Assembly: GCA_039033415.1 (NCBI GenBank)
Contig: JBCCCR010000035.1
Span: 1 to 64,000, forward strand
Reading direction: 5' to 3'
Source of the DNA: Pseudomonadota bacterium
GTDB lineage: Bacteria; Pseudomonadota; Gammaproteobacteria; Xanthomonadales; SZUA-38
DNA length: 64,000 nucleotides
This document shows positions 51,768 through 64,000 of the stretch, piece after piece. The translations under genes were made by a program, and so were the position numbers. The notes under the pieces were generated by a model. It made no database searches, had not been told where the DNA came from, and saw nothing but the letters and a program-made list of their open reading frames with translations. Position 1 is the stretch's first letter, and each line of letters opens with the position of its first letter.

Positions 51768-52571
51768 ATGGCGATGATTCCGATGCTGCTGGCGGTTGCG
51801 CTGCTGCTGCCGGTGGCCAAGCCGGCAGCTTCGCTGGAAGAAGAAGCATTCACGCAAGCGGTTGCGCGCGTGCTGGCGAAACATGAGACGAGCGGCAGCT
51901 TGACGGTTTACGACGAACAGCAGCAGCTCTTCCTGCGGAGTGACCCGGCCAAAAGTCGCACCCCCGAAATTCCGGCGTCCACGTTCAAAATTCCCAATTC
52001 GCTGATCGCCCTGCAGACCGGTGTGATCACTGCCCCGGATGAGGTGATCCCGTGGGACGGGGTTGAGCGCCAGATCAAGAGCTGGAATCAGGATCAGACG
52101 CTGGCTTCGGCCGTGCGGTACTCCACCGTATGGGTTTTCCAAGGTGTCGCTCGCGCGGTCGGCCGCTCGGCGATGCAGCGATTTCTCGACCAGCTCGGCT
52201 ATGGCAACGGCCAGATTGGCGATGTGATCGATCGCTTCTGGCTGGACGGCTCGCTGAAGGTCAAGCCCCAGGAGCAGATCGAGTTTCTGCGCCGCCTCTA
52301 CCACCATCAGCTGCCGTTCGAAAAACGCCATATGACGGCCGTGCAGGACATGATTGTCCGCAAGCAGGAAGACGGCTATCGGCTGTCAGGCAAAACCGGT
52401 TGGGCAATCCAGGGCGATCCCGACCGCGGCTGGTTCGTCGGCTATCTGGAGCGGCAGCGCCGGGTCTGGTTTTTTGCCCTGCTGGTGGACATCCACAGCG
52501 ACGGCCGCGGCCGCGACCGCCAAGGCATCACCGAAGAGATTCTTCGTGAACTTGAGCTGATCCAACCCTGA
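51768..52571 (+). CDS. Class D (OXA-type) beta-lactamase
   Basis: The 267-residue precursor has a signal peptide (MAMIPMLLAVALLLPVAKPA, cleavage near residue 21) for periplasmic export. All class D motifs are present: STFK (S71, K74, the carboxylated lysine), SAV (S114-V116), YGN (Y145-N147), W158 in DRFWLDG, and KTG (K209-G211). The ribosome-binding site AAGGAG is strong. It should hydrolyse penicillins. Nothing mobile is near, so it is likely an intrinsic chromosomal enzyme. A BlaI-type pair lies far away at 22.7 kb and is not clearly linked. Confidence 0.94.
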   Translation: MAMIPMLLAVALLLPVAKPAASLEEEAFTQAVARVLAKHETSGSLTVYDEQQQLFLRSDPAKSRTPEIPASTFKIPNSLIALQTGVITAPDEVIPWDGVERQIKSWNQDQTLASAVRYSTVWVFQGVARAVGRSAMQRFLDQLGYGNGQIGDVIDRFWLDGSLKVKPQEQIEFLRRLYHHQLPFEKRHMTAVQDMIVRKQEDGYRLSGKTGWAIQGDPDRGWFVGYLERQRRVWFFALLVDIHSDGRGRDRQGITEEILRELELIQP

Positions 52572-52603
52572 CGTCGGTGGGTTTGCGGTTCGCGTGGGGT
52601 CGG

Positions 52604-54121
52604 TCAGCCGGCGCTGCGCGGGGCGTCGGGTGCGAGCAGGCTGAGGCCCGCCGCGACCCGACGGGTGAGCCACCGGCTCGGGCGATAGCGCGGGTCACCG
52701 GTCTCCTGCAGCAGATTACGGAGCACGGTCAGGATACGATCCGGCCCGACCTGATCGCCGAACGCCAGCGGGCCAAACGGGTAACCCAGACCGAGCTTCA
52801 CCGCCTTATCCAGGTCGGACGGCGTGGCGATCCGCTGCTGCACCAGCTCACAGCCGATATTTACGATCGTGGCCAGCGTCCGCTGCAGGACAAAGCCCGG
52901 GCTGTCGTTGATCACCGTCACCGGTTTGCCGCCGGAGGCCAGAAGACCATACGCGGCGTCTCGCACGGCGGGATCGGTACTGACCGTGAGCATCAGCGTC
53001 AGGCGATCCGGGTCCGCCATCAGCGTGTCAACGGCGACACAGCGGGCCAGATCCAGCCCCAGCATTGACGCCGAGCTCGTGGCGTCTCTGCCCAGGGGCC
53101 TCAGCACGCACAGCTCCGCATCATCGGGCTGCGCGACCCGTTCCGCACCAGCTTTTGCCAGCAGGCTGGCCAGCGGGTCCGCTGAGTCGTTGGGCGGTTC
53201 GATCCACACGCGGGTCAGCGTCACCGGCGGCGCGGTGCGTTCTTCCGGGAACTCCTGCCGACCTTCCGGGTAGCGGTAAAAGCCGGCGCCGGTCTTGCGC
53301 CCGAATAGCCCGGCGGCCGCCCGAGGCGCCGTGCTGGCCGAGGGCCGGAAGCGAGGCTCGTGGAAAAACTGCTCATAGACTGACGTCATGACCTTGCCGG
53401 ATACGTCCAGTCCGGTCAGGTCGAGCAGCTCAAACGGACCCAGCCTGAAGCCGCCGGCCTCCCGCATCACCCGGTCCACATCGACCACGTCAGCGACTCC
53501 CTCGTCGACGATCCTGAGCCCCTCAGTGATGAGACCGCGGCCCGCATGATTGACGATGAATCCCGGCCGATCCGCCGCCACCACCGGCTGGTGGCCCGTT
53601 TGTCCTACCCAGCGACACAGCGTGTCCACCACCTGCGGATCGGTGTGAACGCCCGGTATCACCTCAACCACCTTCATGAGCGGGACCGGATTAAAAAAGT
53701 GCAGGCCGGCAAACCGTTCCGGCCGCTCGCAGCGGGCCGCAATTTCGGAGATCTGGAGCGACGAGGTGTTGGACGCCAGCACCGTTTCCGGCCCGCACAG
53801 CGCTTCCAGCGAGGCGAAAAGCGATTGTTTGATGTCGAGGTCTTCAACCACCGCCTCAACGAGCAGTTCACAGCCCGCAAGACTGGCCAGCTCGTCCACC
53901 ACGCTGACCCGCTCGCTGGCGGCGTCAGCCTCCGCGGGGTCCAGGCGGCCTTTTTCGGCCAGCCGGGCGAAGCGCCCAGCCACGCCGAAACGCGCTTTCT
54001 CAGCGGCGCCTTCGAAGGTATCAAAGAGTCGCACGGCGCTGCCGGCGGCCGCGAAAAGCTGGGCGATGCCCGCGCCCATAACGCCAGCGCCGACCACCCC
54101 AACGACCTTCGGCTGACTCAT
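52604..54121 (-). CDS. 3-hydroxyacyl-CoA dehydrogenase (PaaH-like)
   Basis: The 505-residue protein has an NAD-binding N-domain (VGVVGAGVMGAGIAQLFAA) and the catalytic region GLHFFNPVPLMKVVEV. Two C-terminal 3HCDH domains follow (the first with GLITEGLRIVDEGVA and GPFELLDLTGLDV, the second with DKAVKLGLGYPFGPLAFGDQ). This architecture and length match PaaH/HbdA-type enzymes that oxidise 3-hydroxyacyl- or 3-hydroxyadipyl-CoA. Its start overlaps the upstream stop by four bases, so it is coupled to the PLP enzyme. It converges with the beta-lactamase gene. Confidence 0.93.
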   Translation of the reverse strand: MSQPKVVGVVGAGVMGAGIAQLFAAAGSAVRLFDTFEGAAEKARFGVAGRFARLAEKGRLDPAEADAASERVSVVDELASLAGCELLVEAVVEDLDIKQSLFASLEALCGPETVLASNTSSLQISEIAARCERPERFAGLHFFNPVPLMKVVEVIPGVHTDPQVVDTLCRWVGQTGHQPVVAADRPGFIVNHAGRGLITEGLRIVDEGVADVVDVDRVMREAGGFRLGPFELLDLTGLDVSGKVMTSVYEQFFHEPRFRPSASTAPRAAAGLFGRKTGAGFYRYPEGRQEFPEERTAPPVTLTRVWIEPPNDSADPLASLLAKAGAERVAQPDDAELCVLRPLGRDATSSASMLGLDLARCVAVDTLMADPDRLTLMLTVSTDPAVRDAAYGLLASGGKPVTVINDSPGFVLQRTLATIVNIGCELVQQRIATPSDLDKAVKLGLGYPFGPLAFGDQVGPDRILTVLRNLLQETGDPRYRPSRWLTRRVAAGLSLLAPDAPRSAG

Positions 54122-55311
54122 GCCGTCAGCTCCTCTTCGGGGGCGGCTGCAACGGCCAGGGCATCAATCTTAGGCTTGAGGTCCGCCCATAGATCGTCGA
54201 CCGCCTCACAACCGACACTGATCCTCACGAGCGAATCGGAAATCCCCGCCGCCAGGCGCTGCGCCTGAGTCATGCCGGCATGTGATGTTTCGGCCGGGCG
54301 GGTGATCAGCGTCTCCACACCACCGAGGCTCGGGGCAAAAGCCATCACCTCAAGATCTCTGAGCTGCTGATCGATGGCAGCGCCGGTGGCCCGCAGCTCC
54401 ATGCTCATCATGCCGCCGAAACCTTCCAGCAGCTCCGCCGCCCGGCCGTGGTCAGGATGTGACGGGAGCCCCGGGTAGTGAACCTGAGACACCGCAGGGT
54501 GGGCCTCAAGCCGCTCAGCCAGCGCGAGCGCGGAGCGGTTTTGCTGCGCCACGCGCAGCGTCAGCGTTTTGATCCCCCGGTGCAGCAGAAAACACGCGTG
54601 TGGATCCAGACAGCCGCCCAGGTGGTTGAGCTTGCGCTGAATCTTTTCCACCAGCGGTGCGTTGCCGGCCAGCGCGCCGGCCACAATGTCGGAATGGCCG
54701 TTCAGATACTTCGTCGCGCTGTGCAGCACCAGATCAAAGCCGAGGGCGAGCGGCAGTAAATTGACCGGCGAGGCAAAGGTGCTGTCGATCATCGACAGCA
54801 ACGAGTGCTGCCGGGCAAAACTTGCTAGCGCGTGGAGATCTCCGATCCGAACCAACGGGTTGGTAATCGCCTCGGCATAAACCACCCGGGTATTGGGCTG
54901 GACGAGATCAGCCCAGGTCTCGGGCTTTGCCGCGTCGATGTACGTCACCTCGACACCCAGCTGCGGGAGGTCTTCGGTCAAGAAATCCTGCGTGCCGCCG
55001 TACAGTGAATCCTGCGCCAGCAGGTGGTCGCCGGCGCCGAGGACGGTCAGCAGGCTTGTGGTGATCGCCGCCATGCCGCTGGCCGCAACCAGGCCGGCTT
55101 CAGCCCCTTCCAGCGCCGCAATTTTGGCATGCAGTGAATCGTGATTCGGGGTGTTGTTCAGGCGGATATAGCCCAGGTCGTGATAACCCGAACCCGGCGT
55201 GGATTCGAACGTCGCCGATTGGAAGATGGGCAGGCTGACGGCGCCGGCGATCCGGGGACGGATCTCGCCAGCGTGGATCGCTGCGGTGGGCAGCTCGCGT
55301 TGTTTTTTCAT
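54118..55311 (-). CDS. Cys/Met-metabolism PLP enzyme (cystathionine gamma-synthase/lyase family)
   Basis: The 397-residue fold-type I PLP enzyme has the PLP lysine in HSATKYLNGHSDI and substrate-loop YIRLNNTPNHDSL. It also has ASGMAAITTSLL and SLGGVETLITRPAETSH with the carboxylate-binding arginine. It could be a gamma-synthase, cystathionine beta-/gamma-lyase or methionine gamma-lyase; sequence alone does not decide. Its stop overlaps the start of the 3-hydroxyacyl-CoA dehydrogenase, and it starts 72 bases after the NTF2-like gene. Confidence 0.9.
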   Translation of the reverse strand: MKKQRELPTAAIHAGEIRPRIAGAVSLPIFQSATFESTPGSGYHDLGYIRLNNTPNHDSLHAKIAALEGAEAGLVAASGMAAITTSLLTVLGAGDHLLAQDSLYGGTQDFLTEDLPQLGVEVTYIDAAKPETWADLVQPNTRVVYAEAITNPLVRIGDLHALASFARQHSLLSMIDSTFASPVNLLPLALGFDLVLHSATKYLNGHSDIVAGALAGNAPLVEKIQRKLNHLGGCLDPHACFLLHRGIKTLTLRVAQQNRSALALAERLEAHPAVSQVHYPGLPSHPDHGRAAELLEGFGGMMSMELRATGAAIDQQLRDLEVMAFAPSLGGVETLITRPAETSHAGMTQAQRLAAGISDSLVRISVGCEAVDDLWADLKPKIDALAVAAAPEEELTA

Positions 55312-55383
55312 GCCGGCATGCTAACCGGATTGACGCCGCCTTTCGAGCGCGGGTGGCCGCTGCAGCGCCGGTCGACGGCGCCG

Positions 55384-61780
<6,397 letters not shown>

Positions 61781-61921
61781 AGGTTTTTACTTCTGGCAAC
61801 CGGTCAATATTGCCTGAAATATGGTGCTATTTGAAGTGCTGAACATGTTACCTTCTGTTCACGAAACCCTGACAAAGGCGCTTGCCGGGGCGGCATACGG
61901 CGGGTACCGTGACCCCCTGAC

Positions 61922-62857
61922 ATGTTCAACTTAATCGCCATTCGGATCCTCCCGGTGCTGCTCGGAGTGACCGCGCTGGGCTTTGTGCTGATGGTCAGCT
62001 TCGGGCCGGACCGGGCCCTCGAACTGGCGGGTCGAAACCCGACCGCCGAAGAAGTGGAGCAGCTGCGCCGGCAGCTTAACGACGATCGGCCCGTCGTCGT
62101 TCAGTACGTCTATTATCTCAAAGATCTGTTCACGTTGAATCTCGGGCGCTCGGACAGCACCGGTGAACCGGTCACGAGCATGCTATCGCGCACCATTCCT
62201 AACTCGCTCGCGCTGCTGCTGCCGGGCTTCGTGCTGGGTCATCTCCTGGCCCTGCTGCTGGCGAGCGTCGCCGCCCTCAATCGCAACCGCTGGCCCGATC
62301 GGCTGATCAACGGCTGCGCCGTGCTCGGGATGAGCATCAGTTTTGTCGTCGTGATGATGGCCTTCCAGGTGCTGTTTGCGTCGCGCTACGGATTCGGCTG
62401 GTTCCCCGCGCGGGGCTGGTCGATGGCTTCGCTGGGCCAATGGCTCAGCCATGTCGCGGTGCCGACATTGGTCATCCTGTTTGTGGCCTCTGGTTACAAC
62501 GTCCGGTTTTACCGCGCGGTGCTCGTCGAAGAGCTCGAGCGAGAACACGTTCGCACCTGCCGCATGCTGGGCTACGCTCGGTGGCGTCTGCTTGCCGTTG
62601 CGGTGCTGCCCAACGCTGCGCTGCCGATCGTCACGCGGTTGATGTATTCCATCCCCTCGCTGCTGGTCGGCGGCAGTCTGCTGCTGGAGAGTTACTTTGG
62701 CATTCCCGGCGTCGGCAAGATCACCTTCGACGCCATCACCAACGGTGATCAGCCGGTGCTGAAGGCAGTACTCGGCCTGTCGTCGGTCCTGATGGCGATC
62801 ATTATGGTGGCCACCGACCGCCTGTACCGAGCCATCGACCCCAGGCTGACCGCATGA
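61922..62857 (+). CDS. Peptide-type ABC transporter permease (DppB/OppB family)
   Basis: The 311-residue inner-membrane permease has six hydrophobic helices, the N-terminal ILPVLLGVTALGFVLMVSF with the following FGPDRAL signature, and the EAA-type loop EREHVRTCRMLGYARWRLL. It contacts an ATPase that is not encoded here. The start ATG 61922 has a weak ribosome-binding site. It overlaps the next permease by four bases. Confidence 0.9.
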   Translation: MFNLIAIRILPVLLGVTALGFVLMVSFGPDRALELAGRNPTAEEVEQLRRQLNDDRPVVVQYVYYLKDLFTLNLGRSDSTGEPVTSMLSRTIPNSLALLLPGFVLGHLLALLLASVAALNRNRWPDRLINGCAVLGMSISFVVVMMAFQVLFASRYGFGWFPARGWSMASLGQWLSHVAVPTLVILFVASGYNVRFYRAVLVEELEREHVRTCRMLGYARWRLLAVAVLPNAALPIVTRLMYSIPSLLVGGSLLLESYFGIPGVGKITFDAITNGDQPVLKAVLGLSSVLMAIIMVATDRLYRAIDPRLTA

Positions 62858-63729
62858 ATTCTGAACCAGCTTTTGCCGTCGACCTGCGCTCGGCTCCACC
62901 TTCCCTGTGGCGGCAGGGCCGACTCCTCACCCGCTCGGCGCTGGTCCTGTTGAGCCTCTTTGTGCTGCTCGGCGTATCCACCTGGTTCGGGCTGTGGGGC
63001 GACGCCGCCACCACAACCACCGGCCTCCTGCACGGCCCGGCTTCCATGGAACACTGGCTGGGAACCAACGCCATCGGCCAGGACATCGCTGCCAGAGCCT
63101 CTGCCGGCGCCGCGACCGCCTTCGAGACCGGCCTGGCCGTTGCGTTGCTGGCCACCGCGCTCGGCGGGGCGCTTGGAATCCTCGCCGGGTACTACCACCG
63201 CCGCTGGCCCGACCATCTGGTGTCCTGGCTGCTGGCGGTCCTGGATGCCGTGCCTTTCTACCTACTAGTCGGTGCCCTCGCCTACGCCGCGCAAGGGGCT
63301 CCGGGAACGATTGTCCTGGCGCTGACGCTAGCGTTCTGGACCGGCACGGCCAGGCTCGTGCGGGCCGAGACGCTGAAACTGCGGGAAACCGGATTTGTTC
63401 TGGCCGCGATGACTCAGGGTGTTGCGGACTGGAAAATCCTGACGCGCCACGTGGCGCCGAACGCCGCACATCTGCTCCTGATTCAGGGCACGATCACGTT
63501 TGTCGCGGCGGTTAAGTCGGAGGTGGTGCTGAGTTTCCTTGGGCTGGGAGACGGCCGGGGGATCAGCTGGGGGCAGATGATTGCCGAGTCCAGTCAGGAC
63601 GTTCTTGCCGGGCACTTCACGGGTTTCGTGGTAGCCTCCGGCTCGCTGATATTGCTGGTTACCGCACTGAATGTGATCACCGATGACCTCCAGGATAGTC
63701 TGGATCCACGGTATTCAGGCCTCACCTGA
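62854..63729 (+). CDS. Peptide-type ABC transporter permease (DppC/OppC family)
   Basis: The 291-residue permease has the N-terminal cytoplasmic part, a first helix (SALVLLSLFVLLGVSTWFG), the conserved HWLGTNAIGQDIAARA and the EAA loop (ETGFVLAAMTQGVADWKILT). The ending DDLQDSLDPRYSG matches DppC. It pairs with the upstream permease. No substrate-binding protein or ATPase is adjacent within the window, though they may lie beyond the right edge. Confidence 0.92.
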   Translation: MNSEPAFAVDLRSAPPSLWRQGRLLTRSALVLLSLFVLLGVSTWFGLWGDAATTTTGLLHGPASMEHWLGTNAIGQDIAARASAGAATAFETGLAVALLATALGGALGILAGYYHRRWPDHLVSWLLAVLDAVPFYLLVGALAYAAQGAPGTIVLALTLAFWTGTARLVRAETLKLRETGFVLAAMTQGVADWKILTRHVAPNAAHLLLIQGTITFVAAVKSEVVLSFLGLGDGRGISWGQMIAESSQDVLAGHFTGFVVASGSLILLVTALNVITDDLQDSLDPRYSGLT

Positions 63730-63753
63730 ATCGAACACGATGGGACAACGTTT

Positions 63754-64000
63754 GTGGACCGCACAATAACAAGAACGTACGGCTTGCTGCTGCTGGCCGG
63801 TTTGATGAGCTCGCTCGCCGCCTGCGGCAGCCGCGCGCCAAAGCTGGAACCGCCAAGAGTGAAGCTGGTGTCTCTGGTGGTTGAGGATCAGCGCCGCTTT
63901 GATGTTGATCTGCGCTTGAGCAATCCTGCCGCTCGCCCGATGACGGTCGATCAGGTGAGACTCGAGCTGACCATCGACGGCGAATCCCTGCCGCCGCTCG
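63754..64000 (+). CDS. LEA2/WHy-like lipoprotein (truncated by window end)
   Basis: The first 82 codons, from a GTG at 63754, encode a lipoprotein signal (LLLLAGLMSSLAACGSRAP, lipobox LAAC). The beginning of a beta-sandwich follows (VEDQRRFDVDLRLSNPAARP), resembling the water-stress WHy domain of LEA-2 proteins. It is 24 bases after the permease stop. The rest is beyond the window, so the identification is tentative. Confidence 0.6.
   Translation, partial: MDRTITRTYGLLLLAGLMSSLAACGSRAPKLEPPRVKLVSLVVEDQRRFDVDLRLSNPAARPMTVDQVRLELTIDGESLPPL

Overview
The window is GC-rich, densely packed chromosomal DNA with about 49 protein genes. There is no rRNA, tRNA, CRISPR array, phage gene or transposase. 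The gene families point to an aerobic gammaproteobacterium. Supporting signs are a birA-coaX-SPOR order like that of Pseudomonas and Xanthomonas relatives, an rnr-rlmB pair, a large TonB-dependent receptor of the type common in xanthomonad-like and marine gammaproteobacteria, gltBD, and fatty-acid oxidation enzymes. The genus cannot be named from the sequence alone.

Layout. 0-2 kb: rarA and a secreted tyrosine-phosphatase-like protein. 2-3.8 kb: a cupin, a VTT-domain membrane protein and an FHA protein. 3.9-8.8 kb: a minus-strand operon encoding a DAK2-DegV fusion, PlsY, BirA, CoaX and a SPOR protein; it links acyl-phosphate and phospholipid synthesis with biotin and CoA metabolism. 9-13 kb: PspC, YceI, a WYL regulator, a lipase-like hydrolase and a small membrane protein. 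Two inverted-repeat structures lie between pspC and yceI. 13-18.8 kb: an OmpA/Ig-repeat envelope protein, dodecin, RlmB and RNase R. 18.9-21.7 kb: a TonB-dependent receptor. 22.1-24.6 kb: an XRE-type regulator, then a BlaI-type repressor with an M56 metalloprotease sensor. 24.6-30.6 kb: an amidase lipoprotein, FolD, divergently arranged acetolactate synthase subunits, and an SDR. 30.7-32.7 kb: a YdbS/YdbT-like PH-domain membrane pair.

32.7-38.6 kb holds the least familiar genes: a 1423-residue secreted protein with NHL-like repeats, one intact legumain-like (C13) protease domain and a second, catalytically dead copy; and a 443-residue secreted protein of unknown family. 38.7-46.3 kb: a beta-lactamase-fold lipoprotein, an SDR, an AlkD-like HEAT protein, and a DUF2339/DUF3999 pair. 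46.3-52.6 kb: an acyl-CoA dehydrogenase, a histidine phosphatase, a YdeP-type molybdoenzyme, a 2-hydroxyacid dehydrogenase, and a class D (OXA-type) beta-lactamase with all family motifs. 52.6-61.8 kb: a likely operon gltB-gltD-NTF2-like-Cys/Met lyase-3-hydroxyacyl-CoA dehydrogenase. 61.9-64 kb: two peptide-type ABC permeases and the start of a LEA2-like lipoprotein cut by the window edge.

The strongest leads for new biology are the C13 protease/pseudoprotease protein, the fused fatty-acid-kinase-like gene translationally coupled to plsY, the BlaR1-like protease whose sensor domain is a coiled coil, a TGCTAA/TTAGCA palindrome shared by the blaI and ydbST promoters, and a short palindromic repeat family ending in AGTGTCCTGTTTG.
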